This document shows, piece by piece, positions 9,483-18,697 of a stretch of DNA of 64,000 nucleotides. Positions within the stretch are counted from its first letter, which is position 1, and each line of letters starts with the position of its first letter. The notes under the pieces were generated by a model. It saw only the letters and a program-made list of their open reading frames with translations. It ran no database searches and was not told where the DNA came from. Origin of the DNA: Gilvimarinus sp. DA14 (GTDB lineage: Bacteria > Pseudomonadota > Gammaproteobacteria > Pseudomonadales > Cellvibrionaceae); NCBI RefSeq assembly GCF_024204685.1, contig NZ_CP100350.1:2334501-2398500 (forward strand), written 5' to 3'. The position numbers and the translations under genes are program-made.

Positions 9483-9887
9483 ATGCTGAAAAAACTCTCT
9501 GTGCTACTGGGGCTGACTCTACTCAGCCTGGTGGCGCTAGCGCAGGAAAAAGAAGAAGTGGTAGAGGGGTCTATTTACATCCCCATGCAACCGCCATTTG
9601 TGGTGAATTACGGTGGCGAGGGGCGCTTAAAGTACCTGAAAACCGAACTCACCTTAAGGGTGAATGACGTGCACACAGCCGCCGCGGTGCGCCATCATAT
9701 GCCGCTGTTGCGCAATGCCATGGTGATGCTGTTTTCACGCCAGAGCGAGGAGTCCATCACCACCCAGGAGGGCGTAGCCCTGCTGCGCGAAACCGCTAAA
9801 GAGGAAATAATCGCCCTGCTGGAAGCCGAGCAGGGCGCCGCTGATGTGCTCGAGGTGTATTTCAACAATCTTATTGTGCAGAAGTGA
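9483..9887 (+). CDS. FliL-like periplasmic protein
   Basis: A 134-aa protein with an N-terminal signal or anchor (MLKKLSVLLGLTLLSLVALA) and a FliL-type domain (YIPMQPPFVVNY, KYLKTELTLRVND, LRETAKEEIIALLEAE). True FliL is a flagellar stator-associated protein encoded among flagellar genes. This copy stands alone and converges with gshA, overlapping its 3' end by 17 bp, so it is a FliL paralogue of unknown role. The ATG has TAGGAA immediately upstream. Confidence 0.8.
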   Translation: MLKKLSVLLGLTLLSLVALAQEKEEVVEGSIYIPMQPPFVVNYGGEGRLKYLKTELTLRVNDVHTAAAVRHHMPLLRNAMVMLFSRQSEESITTQEGVALLRETAKEEIIALLEAEQGAADVLEVYFNNLIVQK

Positions 9888-11496
9888 TCGGCTCGGGCGG
9901 CGCAGAGGCGCAGCCACAGTCGCTGTACTGACGGTAGTATGCGGCCAGATAATCCGCAAAACTCACCTCATCCGAACGCTCCACCGACCTTTGCCGGGCG
10001 CTGGAATCTTTTGCCAGCTCGCTGAAATAAGCCTGTCGCTCTTGCGCCAAAGGACGGGTGGCAAAGTAATCCCGGTGGCGATTGGCCATTTCCAGTGTGT
10101 GAGCATAATAAGTTTGCCCCTTATCCCGCAGTGCCTGTAACACCTCCTGCGCCGGCGTGGCCTGTTCGCCAGCCAGTTTGCGCTCCTGGGCAGCGAAAGC
10201 GCGACCATAGTCGTCGATACCCCAGGCGCCATCAAGCAACTGGGCGCAGGCTTCGATACCGCGTTGCAGCTCGCCAGCCCACTGGCGGGCACTGACCTCG
10301 CCGTCACCATTGCGCAGTGTCAGCTGAGGGTCCAGGCCGCGGTATACCACGCGTTTTTGATTCTCTTGCAGATTGGCGTATTCGGCATCCGTGGTCTGGG
10401 GGCTGTCTTGCAGCAGGCAGAACAGCAAGAAGGCATCCAGATAATGCAGTTGATCGCTGGACACGCCCAAAGGCTCAAACGGGTTTAAATCCACGCAGCG
10501 CACTTCTACATACTCAACTCCGCGCAAGCGCAGCGCTTGCAGCGCCGTTTCACCCGAGGCGGTGGTGCGTTTGGGGCGAATGGTGCTGTAAAACTCGTTT
10601 TCAATTTGCAGCAAGCTGGTATTGAGCTGGCGGTAGTGGCCCTCGGCATCGGTAACGCCTATGGCCTGATAATCCGGATGCGGCTGGGTGATGGCACCAC
10701 AGAGGGTTTTTAGATAGTTATCCAGGTTGTTGTAACAGACAATCAGCGAATTCTGCGCATCACTCTGGTAGCCCAAATCGCCCATGCGCAATGAGGTGGC
10801 AAAGGGCGCATGCAGGGTGTTGGCGTCGCTGCCAAAAGGCTTGAGGCTGTGTTCGCGACCACGTACAAAACTTTTACACACCGCTGGCGCGGCACCGAAC
10901 AACATCAATAGCAACCAGAAATAACGACGAAAGTTGCGAATCAGGGCAAAGTATTTGTCGGTTTTAAAATCCTGCAGCGTCTGGGTATTGCCCTCTTGCC
11001 GGGCCAGTTCGCGCCAGAAATCATCCGGCAAGGAGAAGTTGTAGTGTACCCCGGCGATGGTCTGCATCGCCCGGCCATAGCGATGGCCAAGCCCCAAACG
11101 GTAGACGGTTTTCATGGTGCCGCTGTTAGAGGTGCCATAGCGAGCCACCGGAATAGAATTATCGCCGGCCAGCACACAGGGCATGCTGCCGGGCCACAGT
11201 AGTTCATCACCCAGCTGGCTGTAGGTGTAGCGGTGAATATCATCCAGTTGCGCCAGAACATCACTGATGCGGGTGGCGGGCTCGGTAATAAACTCCAGCA
11301 GGGCTTCCGAGTAATCGGTGGTGATGTGCGGGTGAGTCAACGCCGAGCCCAGCCCCGCTGGGTGATCGGCGTGGGATAAGCGGCCCTCGGGGCTCACTCT
11401 CAGGCTCTCTTTTTCAATGCCGCGCAGAATTCCACGCAATGTAGGTGTTGCAGCGGGGGCGGCCAAAGCCGCCAACTGCGCGTCGAGCTGTGACAA
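9871..11496 (-). CDS. gshA: Glutamate-cysteine ligase
   Basis: A 541-aa proteobacterial-type gamma-glutamylcysteine synthetase, catalysing ATP-dependent ligation of glutamate and cysteine, the first step of glutathione synthesis. Family segments: GIEKESLRVSPEGRLSH, DYSEALLEFIT, the block around YGTSNSGTMKTVYRLGLGHRYG and GVHYNFSLP, and EYVEVRCVDLNPFEPLGV. The start codon appears to be TTG at 11496, with GAGGA about 8 nt upstream; no ATG fits near the conserved N-terminus. A small conserved gene lies 14 bp upstream in the same direction. Confidence 0.95.
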   Translation of the reverse strand: MSQLDAQLAALAAPAATPTLRGILRGIEKESLRVSPEGRLSHADHPAGLGSALTHPHITTDYSEALLEFITEPATRISDVLAQLDDIHRYTYSQLGDELLWPGSMPCVLAGDNSIPVARYGTSNSGTMKTVYRLGLGHRYGRAMQTIAGVHYNFSLPDDFWRELARQEGNTQTLQDFKTDKYFALIRNFRRYFWLLLMLFGAAPAVCKSFVRGREHSLKPFGSDANTLHAPFATSLRMGDLGYQSDAQNSLIVCYNNLDNYLKTLCGAITQPHPDYQAIGVTDAEGHYRQLNTSLLQIENEFYSTIRPKRTTASGETALQALRLRGVEYVEVRCVDLNPFEPLGVSSDQLHYLDAFLLFCLLQDSPQTTDAEYANLQENQKRVVYRGLDPQLTLRNGDGEVSARQWAGELQRGIEACAQLLDGAWGIDDYGRAFAAQERKLAGEQATPAQEVLQALRDKGQTYYAHTLEMANRHRDYFATRPLAQERQAYFSELAKDSSARQRSVERSDEVSFADYLAAYYRQYSDCGCASAPPEPITSAQ

Positions 11497-11510
11497 GGGG
11501 CAATCCTCGG

Positions 11511-11837
11511 TTAGTGAGCGGCCTCGGAGGTCGGCGTAGCATCGGCGGCGGGGGTCGCAGCGCTGTCCAATTCCAGTGGCTGGGTTTCTTTTTCCTTGGG
11601 CAAAGGCGGCGGCAGGATGTCCGGATCAATAGCGGGCTGACCGCGCTCGTTTAGCGCACAAGCGACCAGTTTAACTCGCTGGCTGTAGTCCTTAGCGTTG
11701 ACTTCAAACTTCTCGTTAACCGCTTCATCTTTGTGGGGCGAGCGGTACAGAGCGGCCGGATCGCGGCCGTCGAGCCAGGTGCGCTGCTTGCCCAGAAACA
11801 GCTTGTCCTGATTTTGGATAATATAAACCTCAGACAT
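11511..11837 (-). CDS. Conserved hypothetical protein upstream of gshA
   Basis: A 108-aa soluble protein with no signal peptide. The N-terminal half (YIIQNQDKLFLGKQRTWLDG and YRSPHKDEAVNEKFEVNAKD) resembles a widespread gammaproteobacterial small protein of unknown function; the tail is Pro/Ala/Thr-rich and probably disordered. It ends 14 bp before gshA, so the two probably form an operon, but no function can be inferred from this. Confidence 0.7.
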   Translation of the reverse strand: MSEVYIIQNQDKLFLGKQRTWLDGRDPAALYRSPHKDEAVNEKFEVNAKDYSQRVKLVACALNERGQPAIDPDILPPPLPKEKETQPLELDSAATPAADATPTSEAAH

Positions 11838-11986
11838 AAATAACCATACTTGTCTGTAACAGAAAAACTCTGCGCATAATGGGGCCTAATCAGTCAGAGT
11901 CAAGTGTGAAGGCTCGAGGCATCATTATCAATGCAGACAACTGCATACTGACCGCTTGTTTTTACCGCCACTGCTGGGCAATGCCC

Positions 11987-12538
11987 TCAGCCAGCATTGC
12001 CATCCAGCCGGGGAATATCCAGCAGAAAGTCTGTTACCCCGATATCCACACCGCGCTGCGCCAGCAGTGTGCTCACCTGACCGCGGTGATGGGTTTGATG
12101 GTTAAAAAAGTGCATTACCAGCTCGCCGAAATCGCGCCGTGTAGCTTCACCTTGCACATTGCAGTAGGCGAGCGGCTGAGCCAGATCGGGCGCGGCCAGT
12201 TCATCGCTCGCCCAGCGAACAATAGCCTCATCCACCAGTGCGCGGGCTGCGGCCAGGGCGCCAAAGCGCGGGTAAAGCAGCTGGTCCAAAGCCTGGGGGC
12301 AGGGCAACTCCGCCAGCGCCTGCAGGCTGCTATAGGCCTCTTTATGAGTCGCAAAGCGCGCAAGCCAGATTAAATCACCCACTAAAATATGATTGAGTGT
12401 GCCGAAAATAGAACCAAAATACGCCCCGGCGGGCTCGCTCAACAGGGTTTCCTCCAGCTGCGCGGCAGCGGCATAAACCTGGCGGTTCATGCGGCGGTTA
12501 TAGCTGGCTAATAATTGCGTGTGGCTCAGTACATCCAT
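11987..12538 (-). CDS. DinB-family protein
   Basis: A 183-aa four-helix-bundle DinB-like putative metalloenzyme. The probable metal-ligand histidines are in GTLNHILVGD and in the HHRGQVSTLL motif, where the DinB fold places them. Family members include mycothiol- or bacillithiol-dependent transferases, but the substrate of this proteobacterial clade is unknown. ATG 12538 is preferred over GTG 12553; both lack a strong Shine-Dalgarno sequence. It diverges from uvrD across 99 bp. Confidence 0.82.
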   Translation of the reverse strand: MDVLSHTQLLASYNRRMNRQVYAAAAQLEETLLSEPAGAYFGSIFGTLNHILVGDLIWLARFATHKEAYSSLQALAELPCPQALDQLLYPRFGALAAARALVDEAIVRWASDELAAPDLAQPLAYCNVQGEATRRDFGELVMHFFNHQTHHRGQVSTLLAQRGVDIGVTDFLLDIPRLDGNAG

Positions 12539-12637
12539 TGTCAGGTTTCTCACTGCTGGGGTTTTACTGGGTAAATTTACAGTAAAATGCTATGCTTGCT
12601 CACCCGTTTATAACACACCAAATCGAAAGTTAACCTA

Positions 12638-14836
12638 ATGTCTGTAGCAGAACTGACCGCCAGTCTTAACACCGCCCAAAGTGAAGCCGTTACCGCCGAA
12701 CCCGGCAATCAATTGATTCTGGCCGGCGCCGGCAGTGGTAAAACCCGGGTACTGGTGCACCGTATCGCCTGGCTGGTGCAGACTCAGGGTATCTCCCCCT
12801 ACAGCATTCTCGCGGTTACCTTTACCAACAAAGCCGCCAAAGAAATGCGCGCGCGGCTGGATGAGCTGTTTCGCGACGCGGGCACGCCCATCAATACCCG
12901 CAGCATGTGGGTGGGGACTTTTCACGGCCTGGCCCATCGCCTGTTAAAAGCCCACTGGAAAGACGCCAATCTGCCGCAGAACTTTCAGATTCTCGACAGC
13001 GACGATCAGCTGCGGCTGATCAAGCGTGTGTACCAAAACCTGGGGTTGGACGCCGAGCGCTGGCCGCCGCGCCAGGCCCAGTGGTTTATTAACGGGCAAA
13101 AAGACGAAGGCCTGCGCGCCAAACATATTCAGGACAGTGCCGACCCCTTTATTCGCACCATGGCGCAGGTGTACCGTGCCTACGAGGCCGACTGCAAGCG
13201 CGGCGGCCTGGTGGACTTTGCCGAGTTACTGCTGCGCGCCCACGAGCTGTGGCTCAACAAGCCGGCCATTCTGTCTCACTACCAGGGCCGCTTCCCGTTT
13301 ATTTTGGTGGACGAATTCCAGGATACCAACTCGGTGCAATACGCTTGGCTGCGAGTGCTGGCCGGCGAAGCGTGTTTTGTTACCGCCGTGGGCGATGACG
13401 ATCAATCCATTTACGGCTGGCGCGGCGCCAAGGTTGAAAACATTCGCCGTTTTGAAGAGGACTACCCGCAAACCCACGTGGTGCGGCTGGAGCAAAATTA
13501 TCGCTCCACCGGGCATATTCTGAAGGCCGCTAATGCAGTCATCGCCAACAACTTTGGTCGCCTGGGCAAAGAATTGTGGACGGACGGCGACGACGGCGCG
13601 CCCATTTCACTCTACGCCGCCTTTAACGAGCAAGACGAAGCGCGCTTTATTGTAGAGCGCATTAACGACTGGATTGCCAAGGGCAACGCTAAAAGTAGCT
13701 GCGCGATTTTATATCGCTCCAACGCCCAGTCGCGGGTGCTCGAAGAAGCGCTGCTGCGCGAAAGCATCGCCTACCGCATTTACGGCGGCCAGCGATTTTA
13801 CGACCGCTTAGAAATTAAAAACGCCCTGGCCTATATGCGCCTGGCGGCCAATTGCGATGACGATCCGGCGTTTGAACGTGTCATCAACACGCCCACCCGG
13901 GGCATTGGCGGTAAAACCGTGGACGATATTCGCGCTTTCGCCCGCGAACACGGTTGCTCATTGTGGCAGGCGGCGCGGCAAATGGTGGATAACAAAGTAT
14001 TCACCGCCCGCGCGGGCAATGCCGTACTGGGATTTATTTCTCTGGTGGAAAGCTTGACCGAAAAAAGCACTGAACTGGCACTGGATTTACTGGCCGAGTC
14101 GGTGCTGGAAACCACCGGCCTGTTCGAATTTCACAAAAACGAAAAAGGTGAAAAGGGCCAGGCCCGCGCCGAAAACCTGGAAGAACTGGTGACCGCCTGC
14201 CGCGTGTTTAACGCTGAAGACGAAGACGAGCCGGTGCTGCAACAATTTTTGGATACCGCCGCGCTGGATGCCGGCGACGCCCAGGCCGACGAGTTTGAAG
14301 ACGCGGTACAACTGATGACCCTGCACTCCGCCAAGGGCCTGGAATTTCCGCTGGTGTTTATGGCGGGCGTAGAGGAAAACCTCTTCCCCCATAAAATGTC
14401 CATTGAAGATCCGGATCGCCTGGAAGAAGAGCGCCGCCTCGCTTACGTAGGCATTACCCGCGCGATGGAAAAACTGTATATCTGCTACGCCGAAACAAGG
14501 CGCCTGCACGGCGGCGAAACCTTTAACGCGGTATCGCGCTTTGTTAAAGAAATACCCGATGAACACTTAGAAGAAGTGCGCATCAACAGCACCATCACCC
14601 GCCCCGCGCGCTTGCAAGCAGGCGCAAAGCGCGCCAGCAAAAATCAGCCGCGCCTGTCAGACTCGGGGGCCGACACTGGCTTTCAGTTGGGGCAGCGGGT
14701 TATGCACAAGAAATTCGGCGAGGGCATTATTGTTCACTTTGAAGGCTCCGGCGCCAGCACCCGAGTGCAGATTAATTTTGATACTGAAGGCACCAAGTGG
14801 TTGGTAATGCAGTATGCGAAGTTAGAAGCGGTTTAA
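12638..14836 (+). CDS. uvrD: DNA helicase II
   Basis: A 732-aa SF1A 3'-5' helicase for nucleotide-excision and mismatch repair. Motifs: Q motif NTAQSEAV, Walker A LAGAGSGKTR (about 28-37), VTFTNKAAKEM, Walker B VDEFQDTN, motif III VGDDDQSIYGWRGA, motif IV LEQNYRST, motif V LMTLHSAKGLEFPLVF, motif VI EERRLAYVGITRAMEKLYI. The C-terminal Tudor-like RNA-polymerase contact (GQRVMHKKFGEGIIVHFEG) marks UvrD rather than Rep. Confidence 0.95.
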   Translation: MSVAELTASLNTAQSEAVTAEPGNQLILAGAGSGKTRVLVHRIAWLVQTQGISPYSILAVTFTNKAAKEMRARLDELFRDAGTPINTRSMWVGTFHGLAHRLLKAHWKDANLPQNFQILDSDDQLRLIKRVYQNLGLDAERWPPRQAQWFINGQKDEGLRAKHIQDSADPFIRTMAQVYRAYEADCKRGGLVDFAELLLRAHELWLNKPAILSHYQGRFPFILVDEFQDTNSVQYAWLRVLAGEACFVTAVGDDDQSIYGWRGAKVENIRRFEEDYPQTHVVRLEQNYRSTGHILKAANAVIANNFGRLGKELWTDGDDGAPISLYAAFNEQDEARFIVERINDWIAKGNAKSSCAILYRSNAQSRVLEEALLRESIAYRIYGGQRFYDRLEIKNALAYMRLAANCDDDPAFERVINTPTRGIGGKTVDDIRAFAREHGCSLWQAARQMVDNKVFTARAGNAVLGFISLVESLTEKSTELALDLLAESVLETTGLFEFHKNEKGEKGQARAENLEELVTACRVFNAEDEDEPVLQQFLDTAALDAGDAQADEFEDAVQLMTLHSAKGLEFPLVFMAGVEENLFPHKMSIEDPDRLEEERRLAYVGITRAMEKLYICYAETRRLHGGETFNAVSRFVKEIPDEHLEEVRINSTITRPARLQAGAKRASKNQPRLSDSGADTGFQLGQRVMHKKFGEGIIVHFEGSGASTRVQINFDTEGTKWLVMQYAKLEAV

Positions 14837-14841
14837 TTTTC

Positions 14842-14866
14842 GCGTCAGACGTCCAACGTCTGACGC
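14842..14866. repeat. Perfect 11-bp inverted repeat after uvrD (GTCAGACG family)
   Basis: GCGTCAGACGT and ACGTCTGACGC flank CCA, 6 bp after the uvrD stop codon. The following bases (AATTTC) are not a T-tract, so terminator activity is uncertain. The same GCGTCAGACGT word occurs at 7796-7806, and related words occur between gspF and gspG. Confidence 0.5.
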
Positions 14867-14925
14867 AATTTCAACACAGCTCATGCTATCCTTTTCCCCT
14901 TCAACCAAAACAATAAAGCAACACC

Positions 14926-16068
14926 ATGACTCAGTCTCGCTCATTTAACTTTGCCCCCATTATCATTCTCGCCCTTGTGGCGCTTTGCGTAGCTTTGTTT
15001 GCGGCCCTGGTGATGAGTAAAACTCAACAGTTTGGCAGCACTCAAAACGAAGGCACCGCACAGCAGCAGCAAAGCTTTCGCTGGCGCATGGTGACTACCT
15101 GGCCAAAGAACTTTCCGGGCCTTGGTACTACCGCCGAAAAGTTTGCCCGCATGGTGAATGAAATGAGCGGCGGACGCTTAACCATTCACGTGCACGGCGC
15201 CGGAGAAATCGTGCCCGCCATGGGCGTGTTTGATGCCGTCTCTTCCGGCAGTGTTGAAATGGGCCACGGTGGCGCCTACTACTGGCGCGGCAAATCGCCC
15301 GCCACGCAATTTTTTACCACCGTGCCTTTTGGCATGAACGCGCAGGAAATGAACGGCTGGTTACATCACGGCGGCGGCCTGGAACTGTGGCGTGAGGTTT
15401 ACGAGCCGTTCAATATTATTCCCTTTGCCGGCGGCAACACCGGCATTCAAATGGCCGGCTGGTTTAATAAAGAAATTAATTCACTGGCCGATTTAAAAGG
15501 CCTGAAAATGCGCATACCCGGCCTGGCCGGTGAGGTGTTTAACCGCGCCGGTGGCACCAGCGTTAATATTCCCGGCGGCGAGCTTTACACCGCCTTGCAA
15601 ACCGGTGTGATTGACGCCGCCGAATGGGTGGGCCCGGCCAATGATTTAGCCTTTGGTTTTCACGAAGTTGCGCGCTATTACTACTACCCTGGCTGGCACG
15701 AGCCGGGCAGCACTTTGGAAATTTTGGTCAACAAACCCGCGTTCGAAAAATTACCGGCGGATTTACAGGCCATAGTCACCTACGCCGCCCGCGCTGCCAA
15801 TCAGGATATGCTGGACCAGTACACCGCCACCAATAACGCGGCGTTAAACACCCTGGTGAACGAACACGGTGTGCAACTGCGCCGTCTGCCGGACGAAGTA
15901 CTGCACGAACTGCACGCCATGACCGAGCAGGTGTTTATCGAACAGGCGCAGCAAAACGACATGTTTGCCAAAGTCTGGCAGTCGTACAAAGACTTTAAAC
16001 AAAAATCCGGCGACTGGCATAAAGTCTCGGAAGAGGCGTATTACCAAGTCAGAGAAAGCAGCAAATAA
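14926..16068 (+). CDS. TRAP transporter solute-binding protein, TakP-like
   Basis: A DctP-superfamily periplasmic binding protein of 380 aa. An uncleaved-looking hydrophobic N-terminus (about 8-30) is followed by the mature fold, opening WRMVTTWPKNFPGLGTTAEKF. It contains the TakP-type segment GELYTALQTGVIDAAEWVGP, whose Arg/Trp/Glu region binds 2-oxo acids in characterised TakP proteins, and the conserved PGWHEPG. The likely role is capture of alpha-keto or related organic acids. No DctQ/DctM membrane subunits are adjacent, so it is an orphan binding protein within this window. Confidence 0.88.
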   Translation: MTQSRSFNFAPIIILALVALCVALFAALVMSKTQQFGSTQNEGTAQQQQSFRWRMVTTWPKNFPGLGTTAEKFARMVNEMSGGRLTIHVHGAGEIVPAMGVFDAVSSGSVEMGHGGAYYWRGKSPATQFFTTVPFGMNAQEMNGWLHHGGGLELWREVYEPFNIIPFAGGNTGIQMAGWFNKEINSLADLKGLKMRIPGLAGEVFNRAGGTSVNIPGGELYTALQTGVIDAAEWVGPANDLAFGFHEVARYYYYPGWHEPGSTLEILVNKPAFEKLPADLQAIVTYAARAANQDMLDQYTATNNAALNTLVNEHGVQLRRLPDEVLHELHAMTEQVFIEQAQQNDMFAKVWQSYKDFKQKSGDWHKVSEEAYYQVRESSK

Positions 16069-16088
16069 TTTTCTCACCCAATAGATGC

Positions 16089-16113
16089 AAAAAAGCCCGG
16101 GTAAAACCCGGGC
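16089..16113 (-). terminator. Intrinsic terminator of katG
   Basis: Stem GCCCGGGT / ACCCGGGC with an AAA loop. On the minus strand it is followed by TTTTTT, placing it 56 bp beyond the katG stop. The plus-strand side lacks a T-run, so it is weaker for the TRAP gene. Confidence 0.83.
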
Positions 16114-16168
16114 AAAGCCATTAGAAAGGGAATTAAAAACGCAGGGGCGAACCCCTGCCAAAGGACAA

Positions 16169-18385
16169 TTACTTCAGATCAAACCGGTCGGCCGTCATCA
16201 CTTTGCTCCAGGCGCTGACAAAGTCCTGCACAAATTTCTCGTCGCTGTCGTCTTGCGAGTAAAACTCGGCAATAGCGCGCAGCTCGGAGTTGGAGCCAAA
16301 GATCAAATCCACCGGGGTGGCGGTCCACTTCACCTTGCCCGTGTCGCGATCCAACCCCTGGAAAATACCGGCCTGGTCATCGGACTTTTGCCACACGGTG
16401 GACATGTCCACCAGGTTGACGAAAAAGTCGTTGCTGAGCGCGCCCGGCTGATCGGTAAACACACCGTGCTGGCTGCCATCGGCGTTGGCTTGCAGTACGC
16501 GCATACCACCCACCAGTGCGGTCATTTCCGGCACGCTTAAATCCAACAGCGCAGCGCGCTCTACCAGTGCTTCGGCCGGGTTACGGTCGTAGCCTTTGGC
16601 GTGGTAGTTACGGAAGCCGTCAGACTTAGGCTCCAGCCAGGCAAAGGTGTCGACGTCGGTCATATCCTGGCTGGCATCGGTACGGCCGGGGTAGAAAGGC
16701 ACCTCGATGTCGTAGCCGGCTTTACTCGCCGCCTGCTCAATGGCCACGGCGCCGCCCAGAACGATGACATCGGCCAGTGATACCTGGGTTTTACCGGCTT
16801 TGTCGTTGAACCTGCTCTGCACGTCTTGCAACACACTCAGCACGCGCTGCAGCTCTTGGGGCTGGTTGACCGCCCAGTCTTTTTGCGGTGCCAGGCGAAT
16901 GCGTGCGCCATTGGCGCCGCCGCGCATATCGGTCTCGCGGTAGGAGGCGGCCGATGCCCAGGCGGTTTTCACCAGGTCGCTGGTGCTGAGGTCAGTATCC
17001 AAAATGGCTTTTTTGAGCTTTTTAATATCGCGCTCGCCAATTTGCTGGTAGTCCGCCTCCGGGACTGGGTCTTGCCAAACGAAAGTTTGCTCGGGAACCA
17101 GATCGCCAATGTAACGCGAGGTGGGGCCCATATCGCGGTGGGTCAGTTTGAACCAGGCGCGGGCGTAGGCGCGGGTAAACTCCTCTGGGTCGTTCAACCA
17201 CTTTTGCGTAATTTCGCGATAGGCCGGGTCAACTTTTAAGGCCAAGTCAGTGGTCATCATTATGGGAGCGTGGCGCTTGGTGGCGTCGTGGGCATCGGGC
17301 ACCATGTTGGCAGCCGCGCCGTCTTTAGGCACCCACTGTTTGGCGCCGGCCGGGCTGGCGCTCAGCTCCCACTCAAAGCCGTACAGGTTTTGCAAAAAGT
17401 TGTGGGTCCACTGCGCCGGGCTGATGGTCCAGGCGCCTTCTAGGCCACTGGTGACGGTATCTTCAGCGTTGCCTTTACCGCATTTGTTTTTCCACCCTAA
17501 GCCTTGATCTTCCAGGCTGGCGGCTTCCGGGTCGGCGCCGACACAGTCGGAGGGCTTGTGCGCACCGTGGGCTTTACCAAAGGTGTGGCCACCGGCAATC
17601 AGGGCGACGGTTTCTTCATCGTTCATGCCCATGCGGCCAAAGGCCTGGCGAATATCGTGGGCGGCCGCCTGGGGGTCCGGGTTGCCGTGGGGGCCTTCAG
17701 GGTTGACGTAAATCAGGCCCATTTCGGTAGCGCCAAAGGGCTTGTCCAGCTTGCGATCACCGCTGTGGCGCTTGTCGGTTAGCCATTCGCCCTCGGGGCC
17801 CCAGTTAACTTCTTCGGGTTCCCACTCGTCATCGCGGCCAAAGGCAAAACCGATGATGGGAAAGCCCATATCTTCCATACCAATGGTGCCGGCCAGGACC
17901 AGCAGATCGGCCCACGACAAGTTATTGCCGTACTTTTGCTTAATCGGCTGCAGCAGGCGGCGGGCTTTATCCAGGCTGGCGTTATCGGGCCAGCTGTTGA
18001 GCGGGGCAAAGCGCTGCATACCACCGTCGGCGCCACCGCGGCCGTCCACCATGCGGTAGGTACCGGCGGCGTGCCACGACATACGAATAAAGAAGGGGCC
18101 ATAGTGGCCGTAGTCGGCGGGCCACCAGTCTTGCGAGGTGGTCATCAGCTCTTTCAAATCTTTTTTCAGCGCCTCTACATCCAGATCTTTTAGCGCTTGC
18201 TGGTAGTCAAAATTCTCGGGGCGCGGGTCGGCCGAGGCGGATGAGTCGCGCAGCGGCTCCAGGCTCAGACGGTTGGGCCACCAGTAATCGTTGTTGGGGG
18301 TATTGCCTGTGTTGGCTTGGGCGGTAGCGCCCATAGCGCACAGTACGGCGATTGAGAGAAGCCTTTTCGGCATTGAGGGTGTCAT
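16169..18385 (-). CDS. katG: Exported catalase-peroxidase
   Basis: A bifunctional haem catalase-peroxidase of 738 aa. An N-terminal signal peptide ([24 protein letters not shown]) predicts a periplasmic enzyme, unlike cytoplasmic E. coli KatG. Distal-site Arg101, Trp104 and His105 lie in [13 protein letters not shown]; the proximal His is in [13 protein letters not shown]; the KatG-specific Tyr of the Met-Tyr-Trp adduct is in [12 protein letters not shown]. The C-terminal half is the usual degenerate duplicated domain. ATG 18385 is preceded by GGAAAGAGGACAG. It should remove hydrogen peroxide arising outside the cytoplasm. Confidence 0.95.
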   Translation of the reverse strand: MTPSMPKRLLSIAVLCAMGATAQANTGNTPNNDYWWPNRLSLEPLRDSSASADPRPENFDYQQALKDLDVEALKKDLKELMTTSQDWWPADYGHYGPFFIRMSWHAAGTYRMVDGRGGADGGMQRFAPLNSWPDNASLDKARRLLQPIKQKYGNNLSWADLLVLAGTIGMEDMGFPIIGFAFGRDDEWEPEEVNWGPEGEWLTDKRHSGDRKLDKPFGATEMGLIYVNPEGPHGNPDPQAAAHDIRQAFGRMGMNDEETVALIAGGHTFGKAHGAHKPSDCVGADPEAASLEDQGLGWKNKCGKGNAEDTVTSGLEGAWTISPAQWTHNFLQNLYGFEWELSASPAGAKQWVPKDGAAANMVPDAHDATKRHAPIMMTTDLALKVDPAYREITQKWLNDPEEFTRAYARAWFKLTHRDMGPTSRYIGDLVPEQTFVWQDPVPEADYQQIGERDIKKLKKAILDTDLSTSDLVKTAWASAASYRETDMRGGANGARIRLAPQKDWAVNQPQELQRVLSVLQDVQSRFNDKAGKTQVSLADVIVLGGAVAIEQAASKAGYDIEVPFYPGRTDASQDMTDVDTFAWLEPKSDGFRNYHAKGYDRNPAEALVERAALLDLSVPEMTALVGGMRVLQANADGSQHGVFTDQPGALSNDFFVNLVDMSTVWQKSDDQAGIFQGLDRDTGKVKWTATPVDLIFGSNSELRAIAEFYSQDDSDEKFVQDFVSAWSKVMTADRFDLK

Positions 18386-18697
18386 TGTCGCTGTCCTCTT
18401 TCCAGTGGTTTGCGGTAAACAGGAGCGATAACAAGAGGGTGTATCCGTAATTGGCTAGCAGGGTTACTTGTTATCGGCGACAACTTTAGATGCACTTTAT
18501 CGGTGCAACCAATTTCATTTATTGAAGTGCTCGATAGGTATTTTTAATGGCGGTCTTTTAACTGATCATCTATACAAATATCTTATGGAGGAAAATTGCC
18601 GATATTAAGCCAAAAGCACCAAAATAATGCGTAAATCTCAGTCTATGGCAGGTGGGCGGGCAAGAGCACCGAAAGCCTGTGCCCGCTCCAGACCACT
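18386..18697. other. Gene-free stretch upstream of katG
   Basis: 312 bp without a credible ORF. It must hold the katG promoter. One inverted repeat is visible, GATAACAAG at 18427-18435 and CTTGTTATC at 18467-18475, 31 bp apart, within the likely katG leader. Nothing here fits the full spacing of an OxyR box. Confidence 0.5.

Noticed and set aside
18520-18600. Possible OxyR box upstream of katG (ATAG...CTAT)
   Set aside because: The ATAG and CTAT words are 40 bp end to end, not the 37-bp four-tetrad spacing, and the inner tetrads are absent.
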